Positions 1 to 12,228 of a stretch of DNA of 64,000 nucleotides are shown in pieces. The notes beneath the pieces were generated by a model, which saw nothing but the letters and a program-made list of their open reading frames with translations, did not search any database and was not told the DNA's origin. This DNA is from Sclerotiophoma versabilis (taxonomy: Eukaryota; Ascomycota; Dothideomycetes; Pleosporales; Didymellaceae), in assembly GCA_012274445.1 (NCBI GenBank), contig JAAROD010000026.1:558001-622000 (forward strand), given 5' to 3'. How positions within the stretch are numbered: the stretch's first letter is position 1; every line of letters begins with the position of its first letter. The translations under genes were made by a program, and so were the position numbers.

Positions 1-188
1 TTGAATACCACCACGGCAGTGTCTGCTTTACTCCATACGCAGAGTCAATCTCTCGTCTGTACTCGCCCTCGACTACAAACTATTCTCATTCTTCAGCACC
101 AGCATTCCGGCGGGAGGGCAGATGAAGTGATGTCGGTCCAGCGCACGTCGAGTTCATCACCAGCGCTTCAGAGCTTGGGTGGGAATAG

Positions 189-888
189 TCACGCCTGGAG
201 CTTCGTTGCGCGGTCAAGTGCTATGTCGCACATGGCTTGGATGGCTTCTTGTCGCTCGGCTTTGATGTCGCCCCGGTCGATGCGGGAGCGCATGTTCTCC
301 ATGATGACGGGGCGGGGGCGGCCATTTACAAATACGCTAGGGTGGGTTATCAATCCCTGCTCATACAGGGACAGGAGCGAAGTGAAGGGGTTGAAGTCAA
401 ACAAGCCAGGAACATGTGGCGACGACGGAGTGCTTGATTGTGAGTGGTCATGTTGGAGGCAGTGTATGAAATAAAAAAAGAACGTACACATATCTCAGTC
501 CTGGGAACTTCTCTTCATATTCCTTGTTTAGACTCGCTAGCTTCTCCTTCTCTTCCTCGGCGCCTTGCTGTAGCTGGGCCTGCTCTTTCCTGCTCTGCTC
601 GCTCTCGACTTTCTTCTCGCCAAGGCGTGGATGCGAGCACAGGATCTCTGATAGCTTCTCCACATCTTCAGGGCTGTCTGAGCTCGCAAGTGCCTTCAGT
701 TGGGCATTTACGGCGGCGATGAGGACTTCATAGCTAGGAAAGGATGTTGACCGCAGCACTGGCAGGGTGAGTGCGTTGAGCGGGGGTGAAGGCTCGAAGA
801 GCAGATCCAACACCGTCGTCAATTCCGAGTCGGACGCGTGTGGCAGGGTGGAGACAGGAGGGAGTGATGTCATGCTGGCGATGTGCAA
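189..888 (-). CDS. OHCU decarboxylase (urate degradation)
   Basis: Probable 2-oxo-4-hydroxy-4-carboxy-5-ureidoimidazoline decarboxylase, which converts the unstable urate oxidation product OHCU to S-allantoin in purine breakdown. Seen: two exons, complement(join(189..336,488..888)), give 182 aa; the 151-nt intron starts GTACG and ends CTAG. Joining restores the family block LRYVVFVNGR, which neither open frame contains alone. Other family marks are HPRLGEKK with SEQ close behind, the LNKEYEEKFPG segment and a C-terminal helix rich in E, R and A. Length matches the family (about 170-190 aa). A second Met six codons in (position 873) could be the true start. No urate oxidase or HIU hydrolase lies next to it, so there is no local purine cluster. 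Confidence 0.85.
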
Positions 889-2271
889 GGGTGCTTTATC
901 GATTGCTGCAGAGTTTGAAGCGAAAGTGGACGTGTTGAGCGTTCCGTGTCGAAATGATCGAAGCTACAGCTGCGTGATGGCGGGGATACAACGCCATTAA
1001 AGAAAGGTGTGACACCGGCCGCTACCGTCCGATGCAAGTGACTTTGATTCTCAAGCCACAGGCATCTCCACAAGTACTTGGGTACATGGTGGCAAGGCTC
1101 TCAATGGTTCGCAGAGAGCGGGCTGGTGGGGTAGGTGGGATGCATGCTGCAAGGGGGTGGAGAGCCCTTCTGGGGCGTATCGATAGCGTAGGCCCGGCTG
1201 GAGGGTTGTTGGTACTTTTTTTTTTTTTGGGACCAGATAGCCGTTCATGGAAAGCATGGGAAACGTTGCTGTCATCAAGATGGTGGTGTTTGGCGGGCCA
1301 ATTGCAGCCTACAGTCAAGGAATGGCATTGTTAGTGGTTGCACAAGGGCAATGTTGAGGAGGTAGTCGATGTGCGATGCATTCGATAGAGTTCTTGCAGC
1401 TGAGAGGCACGGCCAATCCGGGCAGGCAGGCACGATCTGGACAGCGACTAGTTCGAGGCAGTTGCTCGGCGGGTGCAGGTCCAACGAGTACGACAGGCTG
1501 CGGAGGGAGTCGAGAGCACAACGGATGACGGCTGTTGCAGGAGCATTTCACTGTTTGCCATGGTCGGTGCTGGCGCGGGCTTTGATTGCTGCAACGGCTC
1601 TTGCCTCAGCGTCGACGCCGTCATGCAGCGTTCCTGCAGCAGGCCACGTGCAGCAGGTCCTATTCACGGTTCTCCCAGGCCACGCCGGTACGCCAGAGGA
1701 AGCGTGCAGTAGCAGCGTTTGATATGCGGACAGCCGTCTGGTCCGTCCACTGCAGGCCTCCAGAAGGCAACACAGCGCGGGCGGAGGAGGGCCGAAGGAG
1801 AGGCTGGCGCGCGGACCAGCTGATGCTCGTCCCTTGTGGCTTGCCGTCTCGCTGGAATGTGAAACACTAAGCAGTGCAGCAGCTCGCGCGCCCACGAGCA
1901 CGCAGCGGGCCCCCTTTCGCTGCAGACGGGACGAAGTGCTTGCGCGTGCGGCAGCCTGTTCCTGACCAAGCACCTCGACGCTGCCGTCTGCTGGCTGCAC
2001 CGCTGGCTGCACCGCTGTCTGCACCGCTGTCTGCGCCGCCGTGACCTGCCCAGCGCAAGCCAATGGCCTGCTGCCCAGCTGCTTGACTCGCAGTCCCTGG
2101 ATTCCCCCGTAGCCCGCTGACCCCTACGCACTGGCCGCATCGACCTCCAGCTAGAGGCGCGCGCGCAACGACCGCGCAGCTCCGCCAAACAAACACGGCA
2201 GCTTCATCCTGCACCGGAGGCCGCTGCACTCGCCGCCTGCTGCAGCACTCCGCAGCTCCTGAGCGCCCGCC
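889..2271. other. Intergenic region, no gene supported
   Basis: This 1.4 kb stretch lies between the divergent OHCU decarboxylase and ADF-H genes, so it should hold both promoters. Short overlapping frames on both strands have no recognisable domain. It contains a run of 11 or more T near 1215 and a tandem 12-bp repeat at 1991-2038. The last few hundred bases are G+C-rich. Confidence 0.5.
1991..2038. repeat. Four tandem 12-bp units
   Basis: Four consecutive 12-bp units of the type CTGGCTGCACCG: the first two are identical and the last two carry CTGT in place of CTGG, with one further change in the fourth. It lies about 235 bp upstream of the ADF-H start codon. The repeat is directly visible; any function is unknown. 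Confidence 0.85.
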
Positions 2272-5200
2272 ATGTCGCTCAACGGGCTGGACGACGTCGC
2301 CGTCACACAGGCGTACCAGAGCGCACTGGCCGAGGCCGGCGGATGGTGCGATGCCCCCCCCCCCCCAACGTCTCCGCAATCTCCAGCCGCTGTGCTAATG
2401 TACCGTGTACAGGTTCCTGCTCAAGTACACGGCAAGGGATGCCGTCGACGTCCTGACCAAGGGAACGGGCGGGGCGCAAGAGGCGCGCGCTGCTGTCGCA
2501 CAGTACGAAGACAAGTCGCCGCTGTACGGCCTGCTGCTGTACCGCCGCCGCAAGGTGCTGGTCAAGTACGTGCCCGAGGGCACCTCGCGCCTGCTCCAGG
2601 GTATGTCCAGTGGCCCGATGCGCGCTCCTTCACTCGCAGATTACGCCTGCGCTAACACGCACTCCCAGCCCGCGTTGCCGTCCACTTCATCACCGTGACC
2701 GACAGGTTCGCCCCGCACGACTTCGTCCTCGCCATCAGCACCGCCGAAGAGCTTAGCGATGCCGCCCTTACCTCGGCCTGCACCCTGCACACCGCCGCCC
2801 CCTCGAGCTCTTCGTCCAGCGGCTCCTCCACACGACACCAGAAGCTGAGCTGGATCAGGGAAGAGTCCGAGGCTCCTGTCCAGCTTGGGGGAGACGACGC
2901 CCCGCTCCTGCAGCGCCCACCCACCTCGTCGTCTACCATACCGACCATCCTCGAGCCCGCACTCGGCAACGACGAGCGCCCGTCCCGGAGCGGTTCAGTA
3001 GCCTCGCAACACACCCAACACGTCCCCATAGCCCTCGACGAGAAGGTGGTGCAAGCAGCGCCCCCCGCAGAAGCGAAGCCTGTGCCCGACATCTCCCACG
3101 TCACCATCGACAAGCTCACCCAAGCTCCGCAAACACCGGGGACAGACGACCTCGGCGACTTCACCGACACGCTCACCACGTACGACAAGCTCTTCGAGGG
3201 CGGCCCTGAGCCACGAGCCTCCTCACAGACCACTCGCCCTGACTACAACGAGCTGTACGAGCACTACTACGCCCAATACACAAAACCAAAGGAAAAGCTA
3301 GGGCCACGACCCCGAGCATCACTCGAAGGCAGGCGACCCTCTACTTCGGGCAGCGGCTCGCAATCCGGTTCGAGGACGAAATCCTCACTGCCCTCTGGTC
3401 TTCGCTCGTCAAATCGCAAAGCCGCTGAGTCGAAAAAGGCCAGGGTAAAAGAGCCAGCACCAGAACTGAACCTTGCGAATCCCACAGTCCTGCCTCCGCC
3501 GCCCTCCCCTATACCCGAGATCCCCAACTCTCCCATCTCTGTCACGTTCTCGCTGAAGAGCCCGGCTAGTGTACGGTCTATGCCCGTAAGCTACAGCAGC
3601 GGGTACAGGTCAAACAGCAACACACAGGAAAGGACACGGTTGATGAAGGCCTTGGAGCTGCGTAAGAAGCAGATGAAGGCTCAGCAGGACCGGCAGAGCA
3701 AGATGGCAGAGGAAGCAACAAAGGACAGCGAGGCAAAGGAGCAGGACGCTGAGCCCAAGACGTTTCTCGATTATCGCAGCACAGTAACAAAGGCATCAGA
3801 ATCTGACAGCGATACTGCAGCCGAAGACTCGAATGCTGCAACTCCCTCGATAGAAGACAATCGAGCGGACACTATCCTACCACACAATAAGGGGGAGTTC
3901 GAAGACAGGAAGATATCGTTGGAGGAGCTTACAACTTCATCTTTGGCAGTGGACAACTCAGGCATGGTTTACACCAACAACCAGGCTGAGAACGATGATC
4001 TCAATTCTGCCGTATCCGTGTCTTCGCCGGTGTCTGCGCAAACGCAAGGTTCATCTGTCGCACCGTCCACCCGACCCTCATCCCTGTCTGAGGACGATCA
4101 TAATAACATGGATGATGCACAGAAGGCTGCCCATATTCCAGAACACACAACTTGGGATACCCTAGACGAGCAGCAGTCTGCTGGCAGCTCACCTACAGTT
4201 GTACCAGAAAGCAAAACGCCAGTTCCCTCGTTGGATATGCAGATACCTAGTCAGCTGCCGACCCCACCAGAAGACGCCCCACTTGAGTCAAACCAGACTC
4301 CTACGTCAAAGCGGGAATCCACAGCATCCCTTATGCCTCCTAACCCCCAAGACCAATCACGCCGCTCCAACCGCGAGTCAAGCGTCTACATGCCCCCTGA
4401 AGAGGACACCCAGCAGAATGACAACCAGCCCAAGAGGCGCAACAGAGAGTCCATGATCCTGCCCACCTCTAAGAGGGAAAGCTGGTACCAGTCGAAAGAA
4501 AAGCGCAGGGCACTGCTCGATCCGATTCAGGTAAGCGCAGAAAACTCCGAGGCAGAGTACCTGTCCGACGACTCCTTTATGGAAGAACTTCGTAGCGCCG
4601 AGGTCCGGCAGGCGAAGCCTATGTCCGTGTCCAAGTCGCCAATCATGCCGTTCTTCCCTCGACAGTTGTCTGAGCCCAAGCTCTCCTCACCGCCTAAGCG
4701 CGCTGTATCGACATCCTTCAACAAGACCACACGGACATCACCAGAACAACTTGCGAGGAAGTCGTCAGGCCCATGGACTACGTCGATCAAGAGCGAGGAA
4801 ACGGGCCTACAACCGAAGATGAACTCCGTCAAAGTATCTGGTGGCATTGCGCAGAGGATCAAGGCACTTGCAGAGAAGTCCAAGCGTGATTCACAAGCCT
4901 CGCTGAGCCCTCATGATCCTCCGCGGTCAAGACCTGGATCTAGCTTGGCACAACGAAAGTCGAACTTCTTCGCAGCAACACCAATCGAGAGGTCTCCTGG
5001 TGGCACTCCTGTCCAGCGGTTGGGCAGTCCATCATTCTTGAGCTTGTCTAACCAGACAACGCCTGACAAGAAGCCTACATTGGAACCTTCGCCCATGACA
5101 ACGGATCACACTGTCTACAACGTACAGCAGGTGGAGCAACCCGAAACTGTACAGGTCACTGCTCGTATCATCCAAGATGAGCGCACCAAGCAACCTACAC

Positions 5201-6063
5201 TGGCTATGCCGACTGAGACCACGCCACTGGACCTCCACCAGAGTCCGCTGATTATTGACCATCAGAAGCCTGCCTTTGTTCCTAAAAGCCCAACTCGTGT
5301 GAAGACAGCGCCGCCCGCCACAACGGAACCAGCTTCGCCGAGGGCACCCTCCTCATCAAATTCACGTGATCAGGGCCCTGCACTTCCTCGCTCTTCATCG
5401 GAAAGCAGTTGGAGGTCGTTCGGCCGCCGTATGAGCGAAACCAAGTCGATTCATAGCCATGATGGTGACGACGAGAAGCGAGACGACAAGAAGGGAAAGA
5501 AAGATTCACGCACAAGCAAGCTGTTCAAGCGCATGTCTTCGGGCTTAGGTTTGAAGAACTCGCATTCGAGCCTTGCTCTCCCCGAGCAGGATATGCGTTC
5601 TACATCTTTGTCGTCTCTGCGGGAACCGCCGCCACCTGTCCAGGTTGGTGACCTTAACATCCAGTTCCCTGATACACTTGTAAGCTCGTTATCTTGTAGG
5701 GGCTTTGACATAATACTAACAAGCCAACAGCTCTGGAAACGTCGTTTTGTTGAGATTGACGTCATGGGCAACCTTGTCCTCGCACCCTCGATATCGAACC
5801 CAAATGGCATCACTAAACGCTTCCACCTCACTGAGCTCAAGGCTCCCTATCGTCCAGACCAGGACCAACAGGAGCTTCCAAATAGTGTTGTACTGGACTT
5901 CATCGACGGTCGGACGCTGCAATGTGCATGCGAGTCCTCTACCTCGCAGGCTCATGTTTTGCAAAGTGAGCATAGAAATCTCTGCGACGCAAATGGCTGC
6001 TAACAGTATCCAGTACTCCGAGAGGCGCATGACGCATGGATCGCCCACAGCCAGGCAGCCTAA
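2272..6063 (+). CDS. ADF-H (cofilin-like) plus PH-like domain protein
   Basis: Large protein with an N-terminal actin-depolymerising-factor homology fold and a C-terminal PH-like module, joined by about 950 residues of low-complexity Ser/Pro/Thr-rich sequence. Reconstructed exons: 2272..2345, 2413..2600, 2669..5679, 5731..5965, 6014..6063 (1185 aa). The ADF-H part (about residues 1-120) has the SPLYGLLLYRRRKVLVKYVPEG strand region followed by VAVHFITVTDRFAP. The PH-like part begins near residue 1070 and includes LWKRRFVEIDVMGNLVL and ends with a Trp helix (LREAHDAWIAHSQAA). Intron 3 (51 nt, TACTAAC branch site) is in frame and could be mistaken for coding. The last acceptor is the second of two candidate AGs, chosen because it yields the Trp helix. 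A role linking membrane and cortical actin is inference. The linker has a short predicted coiled-coil with many K, R and Q around residues 410-450. Confidence 0.8.
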
Positions 6064-7008
6064 CTTCTTAACACCTATTTCCATCATACTTTTACCCCAC
6101 ACATACCCAGCCCCTGACGGCACATTTCCTTACGACGTACGATGATAGAGCAGACATTTCTTTGTGTTTTTGAATTAATCGCAGTTGCATGGACGCCCAG
6201 TGGTGGCTCAAAAGGATCGGTACATCACATTGCATATTTCTTTTCGTTAGCCTTGTCCTTTTGAGCGTTTCGTAAGACCTTCTCGTACCCCTCTATATCT
6301 GGGCGACACTGTACATTCAGGGTGAGGCTTGGGGCTTTGATCCTTGTATAATATGTAATGCTGCTGTGCAGCTTGAAAGTTAGGCTGGCACCAATACATC
6401 ACAGCGTTGTTGCTTCCGTAAGTGAATGTGAGTGCTCTTGTGACAACTGATACCCTTCTTGCACCACAGCTGCTGTTTCGCTCGGACCCATAGTCTGTTA
6501 AGATCGGCCTGAGCCTTTCATCGTTTACTCTTCTTGACTCACGTCTTCTTCTCAAGGCACACACCTCCTGCTCACAACCCACCAACACGGCCGATAAATC
6601 AACTTGTGCGAGTGGGGGTTTCTCGCTGGGCGTCTGCAGACCTCTCTTTCCTCGTGTGGTCAGCACGTCAAGTCTTACTGCTCGCTGAGCCTCAGAGCAA
6701 CAAGGCTGAATGACCGAACACTCGGTTTCAGCAATGTGTAGTACCAGCGTTGCACCAATGCAGACAAGTCGATTGTTTCCCCCAATCCGTATAGTTGATC
6801 TTGAAATCCTCTTGATTTTAGCACGCCTCGGAACTTTGGCAGACCAGACTGGTAAAAGTCGCACGCTATCTGCAAGGGAAATATACACGACCTCGACCAC
6901 TGGAGAACCAATACTATCTTGCTGGTGACCAGTTTGCCGTTGTACTATTACGTTTTGACATGAGTGGCAATTGACAAATAGTAGATGGGTATTGTATAGT
7001 GTACTGAT
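6064..7008. other. Intergenic region with an unassigned minus-strand frame
   Basis: Holds the 3' flank of the ADF-H gene. An open minus-strand frame of 217 codons (6247-6900) has no recognisable motif, and I do not call it a gene. The patch may be decayed sequence, since a HET relic follows directly. Confidence 0.4.
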
Positions 7009-7237
7009 CGACTCCGAGAGCTCAGCTGTATTGGCTCCAGAGATGGAATATTCGCTCTACAGCACGACCAGAAACTGCATTTCTAGAAAAAGCGTTTGAA
7101 TTCGTAAAGGTGGTTATAGACATGGACCTCTCTCACTAGATGGTGAGCGGGCTTACGAGATGTTTGCAATGGCTTGTCTGGAACGCGACGTACCGTTGAA
7201 CCGTACAACTCGCCAGGCAAACCTAACAATACAGTAA
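7009..7237 (+). pseudogene. Decayed fragment of a HET-domain gene
   Basis: Three short plus-strand stretches align by eye, in the right order, with the middle of the HET protein encoded nearby on the minus strand. The first reads RELSCIGSRDGIFALQ against RDFRYYGCTDDRDRIYALS. The second reads VVIDMDLS against RIDYSMTV. The third reads RAYEMFAMACLERD against DTYETFAMACLKAE. Stop codons follow the first stretch, and a frame change separates the second and third near 7136. The fragment has no HET core and no C-terminus. This is a relic of a second HET family member, oriented opposite to the larger copy. Alignment is by eye only. Confidence 0.55.
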
Positions 7238-7912
7238 CATCTATAATAGTGTCACTTCTGTAGCTTCTGTAATTAGCTAGAAGGGGATAGTATACGATCT
7301 GTAAAGGTATGGGTTAGAGCTTAAAGCACAACGGCAGGCATCCAAGATACGTCAGGAGGAATTGAGCCATAGTACAGCATTACTACCCCCACACACTGTC
7401 TATTCAACATGGCTGATAGTCAAAATGAGACTCTCCTGGGGATCCATATATTTTGACAATTACAACATCTCTAGTTGCCGTACAGCTGTTGCATCGCTAG
7501 ACGCGCAAAATGAGAAAGCCATGCCGTCACTTTATCGCACGCGGTTCTGTTTTTTTTATGAGCGTTTGCACTGGGAAGCGCAGGCTGCTTCTGTTCGGGG
7601 GTGAGTGGCCTCAGTGATGCTAGTGATGGTGAAGGATACGGTGCTTTACCCAGGGCAGAGGGCCGGCTAGCTATATATTGAAACACAACTAAAGTAAACC
7701 GGATTCTAAACAGGCAAAGGAAAACATTGAAATCATAGGAAAGCCGTAAGAGAGGTTCGGCGGCGATGTGGATGATCGATGGGAGACCTACTACGGAGGT
7801 GCCGAGAAGTCCAGAGTATAGGTGAGTCTGTTTGCTTTACCTCGCCATTGTATTGCAAGGCAGGTATGGACAACTCTTCACCCACCATAGAGCATCTCAC
7901 TTGTACTGATAT
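7238..7912. other. Gap between HET relic and HET gene
   Basis: AT-richer sequence with frequent stop codons on both strands. I recognise nothing in it. It may be decayed remnant sequence of the same HET locus. Confidence 0.4.
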
Positions 7913-10025
7913 CTAGAATAGATAAAGCTTCGTCTTGTATGCCCGTTTGGACTCAACCCCCGAATACCTCAAGAGCTGGCCATCGATGAAAGGACCGAGA
8001 ACACAAGCAGTGCCGACGAGGCGGCACCCCTCCTTGTTCAGTCCCGTGTCTTCGTGATCGTCAGAGCTATCTTCATCGCGAAGTGGTCCGAGTATAAGCG
8101 TCGAATGTGCGCCGTGGCCCGCATCCGGATGCAATTCCCCAGCATCAGACCTGTTGTAGTCGTGGCAATACAATTTGTCCCCTTCCTTGACTGCTTTGTT
8201 GCCGAAGCCGAGAAAAGTGTAATCTCCTTCCGTGGCTGTGAAAAGGTGCCGTCACTTGCCAAGTCGTCGATGTAGTCAATGATGGCATTTAGCTGCGAAG
8301 GTTCCAGCGCTGGATACTCAGACATTCCATCCCAATACCCAACAGCCAGGTAATTGCACAGAGAGGCTGGATTGACTGAATCATGCGGCCAGTAACCAGT
8401 GAGCAGTACAGTCAAAGCCTCTGGAGAACAAGCAGACTTTGAGAGGAGGGGTGCGCTCAGGATGTCGGGTAGTTTCCCGATCGATAGAGAGGATCGAGAA
8501 CCGTCCTTGTAGTTGATATTGGTGTGTACCTCACGAACAGCTGGATAGTGGTTAGATATTCCATGGTAGCTGGAATCTTTTAGGTGTCCCCAGTAGCCCC
8601 ATGAGTCAATCTCAATACCCTTGCCTGGGAGGCCTCGTTGGAAATACCATCTTTTCATAAGAACTTCGCAGCAATAAAGGGCCTCTTGACGCAAGTCTGG
8701 AACCCAGGATGGCCAGTCCTCTGGTGTATGAGAGAACTGGCGGTCGAGAGCAAGGTTCAATATGTCAATTGTATTCTCAAGAGCGTTCATTTTCTTCTGG
8801 GGATCTCGAAGAGTTTGACGAGCGCTTCGTTCAGCCTTCAAACAAGCCATCGCGAAAGTCTCGTAGGTGTCTTGGACGGTCATCGAATAGTCAATCCTCA
8901 AATGAATGTAACCCGTCTGAAACAAATCATCTGCAAACAATATGTCTGCTGCCATGCTTGAGAGGGCGTATATCCGATCGCGGTCATCCGTGCAGCCATA
9001 ATAACGAAAATCTCGCAGTAGTGTTACCATGCTATAGTCGAGCTGTTTATCAGCTTCGAGCCTAGCAAAGTCAGGTATTGTTCCACCATGGTAGTCTCTC
9101 AATCTGGCTATTGATAGAATCTCTTTAGCTCTATCCTGATCAGAGTAGTATAACTCAAGAGCATCATGCAGCTCAAAGTATTGATACAAACAGTATACTG
9201 CGTTTGAAAAATTGAACCAAGATACCTCTAGGGCTCCACAGACTATTGTCACATCTTTGTTGAAGACGATCTCTTGGATGATCCATAGGCGATTAAACCA
9301 GCGAAGCCGAAGGATCTCAGCAGCTTGACGTAACGCTGGACTTTCCTGTGGTGGATTCCATGGCAATACTTGTTCGTTCTTCCGAAGCCGGTCTAATTCC
9401 TGCTCTCTAAACTTCTTGTTACCGGGGGCAGGTCTCCTAATGCAGTTCCGGATGGACTTGGCCCAGTGTAGCAGGGTCCTCAGTCTCGTCTCGTCCTCCT
9501 TCTTGATGCTGATGTGGGCTAAAACTCTTTTCGCCGTCCGGAATATACGCACCATAAGCGGGATCTGTGTTGCTTTTTCCGAGTTATCCGACTGGTTGAT
9601 GCACGCCCCATCTATCCATAGTTTTCTTGGCTTCCTGCTCAGACGGAACTTTCGCAAGGCGTCACTGAGATTCGTAGTCACTAACAAATACGAACTTGGG
9701 TCCGAATTTGGTCCGTCACACACCTGGAGTAGACAAATGAGATCCGGCTTTCCCCATGTATAAGACACAGCTTCGTATGATCCACTCGCTGTCGAGAGCT
9801 CAATGTCAGAGAACGTAATCCGGAGTGGCGCATCCTGAGCCAAGGAGGGGTGGAGGATGATGATACGAGTGTGACGCCGTCCTTGTAGTGGGGTATATAT
9901 ATAAGGTTTTGGATCTGTGAGAAACCAAGAGAGCAGAGGGAAAAATTCCCAGGTGATATCGATATTCTTCTGAAGCGTCAGCTTTGACGGCGCTGCAGCT
10001 GCGCATAGAGGGTCAATACATCCAT
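7913..10025 (-). CDS. HET (heterokaryon incompatibility) domain protein, apparently frame-disrupted
   Basis: Member of the HET family, which in fungi triggers cell death after fusion of unlike mycelia. Seen: the classical core YEAVSYTWG, then LWIDGACINQSD and WFNRLWIIQEI, over about 600 codons (to 8038). The conserved C-terminal block (RHLFTATEGDYTFLGFG, then GDKLYCHDYN and CRLVGTACVLGPFIDG) lies in another frame that ends at 7913. A one-base deletion at about 8251/8252 explains the switch, and I found no workable intron. The 5' end is also uncertain. The HET-like reading frame extends upstream through YIYTPLQGRRHTRIIILHPSL without an in-frame ATG. A start at 10025 needs a weak intron at 9915-9988 (GTCAAA donor). 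It is either a recently disabled gene or one with sequence errors. Confidence 0.7.
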
Positions 10026-11539
10026 GTTTTCTTTAGTCCTTACATGACGAGGCGGAAGGAATGTTTTGCTGTAATGGTTGCCTAGAGATTGCGCGGCTTC
10101 GCTCCAAATGCTACCAGGCAACCGTTCTTTTGATCAGGAGGTGTTGCATGATGTTCTTGATCACAAGGCTGGGGAAGGTGGGGTCGGGTACTATGATGCA
10201 GCCACTCAGCTTGGCGTACAGCTGGGACAGGGCAATCGCGCTTATGGATTACACACTTTGGCTAAAGGGGGCCTATTCCGGGCGAAGCACAAGGATCAGA
10301 GGCGTCTCATAGACCATCCAGATGCGTCTTCGGGGTGGCACTCTGTCACAGTTGCAAGAGAACGCCATGCTACACGCGCAGCGAAGCTATCGACTATAAT
10401 TTTATCATAAGGAACTGATGTATATTAGTCACATATTACCAAGCTCTTCCTATTGTTTCTTATGAAAAGTTGCCTCCTTGACTTCTTTATGCCAGGCAGC
10501 TCGCACATTCTATGCACTTGGACACTGACATGAGCTGAGATGCGCCTCTGTATTGTGTTCTCAATAGCTAAGGACATAGTAGAATCTACATATGGTAGTC
10601 ATCCAGCAAGAATTTAGTCTTCGTTATCTGCAGTTTTGTAAGACTCCAGATCAAGTCATGCTTTTCAAGCATCCCTACGTTTTTCGAGCCTTTGAGCCAC
10701 CTACCCTTAGCGATTCAAGGTCAATGCTGCATTGATCGGAAGGCTCCGTCCAAGGTTTATGACCAGACTGGCGTAGGGTGAAGTTTCATTTAAGCCTGCG
10801 TTTGCGATAAACGAACATGGTTTGTAGCTCGTGAACCATTGTTTTGGCATGAGGTAGGTGTGTGACGTTGGCCACCGCCAAGCACGTCATATAGATTGAC
10901 AGGTTGACATATCGTCCTGCGGTCGTACGCCTATGCTCTTAGATCACTTGTCAATCCGTGTTAGTGTTGCAATGATAGAAGATCAATTTTGACGCGGACA
11001 ATCGTTGCCGCTGCGGCTGTATTATGTCTTGTAGTCATTAGGAAGGCGGCATAAATAACGGCTAGGTGGTACTGCAGCGCGATGGTCAGTCGATAATGGC
11101 ACGGGTACCTGCAGCTCTGATTAGCGAAGAACGTGTTGAGTCAAGTCCACGGCAGTGTGGCAAGAGCCGAAATTCGAGTGAAGAACTGCCGTAAAATTCT
11201 GGAGCCTTGCCAAACACAGCACGTTTCAGCTTCCGCGAACATAGAATTCCAGCAATTTCATTCTTCCCTCCAACCAGGCCGTGAAGACAATTCCGCACAA
11301 ACCTGCGTTCGATTGATGGCGGGTGGCTGTTTCACGTCCCTGATGCTGCGGCCTGGAGCGGCTCGTCTGTTTGCAATAAAATAGTATATTGATATCGATC
11401 GTGGGTGTCATTTATTCTAAACGCCGTATGGCAACATTCCAATGTCGTGGGGCGGCGCATGTACACAATCGTAAGGTAACCGAAACGCCGTGATATTCAC
11501 ATGTGAAGGATTCAAGAAAGGAAAAATCAGGGCAATCTC
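10026..11539. other. Gene-poor stretch
   Basis: About 1.5 kb between the HET gene and the glycine-zipper gene. The longest frame, 10078-10410 on the plus strand (110 codons), has no motif I recognise. No terminal repeats, transposase-like frame or tRNA pattern was found. Confidence 0.45.
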
Positions 11540-12228
11540 TTAGTGACCGTTGTAGCCGCCGTATTGGTCATCCTTGGGTTTCTTGTGGTGGTCTTCGAGC
11601 TTGCTGCCAAGTACTGCGCCTGCTATGGCACCCAGGATGCCGTGGCCTCCCAGCTTGTTACCGCCAAAGTATCCAGCGGCACCGCCACCCAGAGCCCCCA
11701 TCAGTCCTCGGTCGCCCTCTTGCTGCATAGCTGGATCACTGGAACCGTACTGCTGCTGCCCGGGCTGGCCGTGAGCGTTCTGGCCCTGCGGGTACTGATC
11801 CTGGCCGTAGGGTCCTTGCTGCGGGAACTGGTTCTGAGGTTGCGAGCCAGGGTAGCCTCCCTGCTGGTCCTGCTGGTGCTGGCCGTATTGTCTGAGAACA
11901 ACGTTAGGGAGCTTGTTTCGAACCATTGGTCTGTCTTTCCTTACCCTTGCTGCTGCTGATTGTAATCGCCGTACTGGCCTCCTTGCTGGCCATGCTGGAA
12001 GCCGCCTTGTGCAGGCGGGCCGTACTGCGAGTTGTAGCCTTGCTGGTCTCCGTATCCCTGCTGGCCGTACTGCTGCTGCGGTTGCTGATAGCCTTGCTGC
12101 TGGTAGCCGCCCTGGTCATAACCGCCCTGCGGGGGGTACGGGCTGTGGCCCTTAGGAGGATACTGCTGCTGCTGATGCTGCTGCTGCTGCTGGCCGTAGC
12201 CCTGGTTGTATTGATCGTATCCAGACAT
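11540..12228 (-). CDS. Gln/Gly/Tyr-rich protein with glycine-zipper C-terminus
   Basis: Two exons, complement(join(11540..11891,11945..12228)), encode 211 aa; the 53-nt intron starts GTAAGG and has a CTAAC branch site. Residues 1-150 are a repetitive Q/G/Y/P sequence of QQGY and YGQQ type, resembling prion-like or adhesive low-complexity regions. Residues 157-190 are a glycine-zipper segment (GALGGGAAGYFGGNKLGGHG, then GAIAGAVLGS), which can insert in or associate with membranes. A basic/acidic tail ends YGGYNGH. No signal peptide is visible. The start was chosen at the MSGYDQY methionine, where the biased composition begins. The function is unknown; glycine-zipper proteins of this layout are common in moulds and often stress-related, which is only a suggestion here. 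Confidence 0.75.

Noticed and set aside
6247..6900. 217-codon minus-strand frame
   Set aside because: No recognisable motif, no splice partner and codon composition like non-coding flanks; kept only as a remark.
8230..8290. Intron to explain the HET frame change
   Set aside because: The good acceptor (TTTTCACAG) has no donor in the right phase, and using it would remove part of the conserved RHLFT block.
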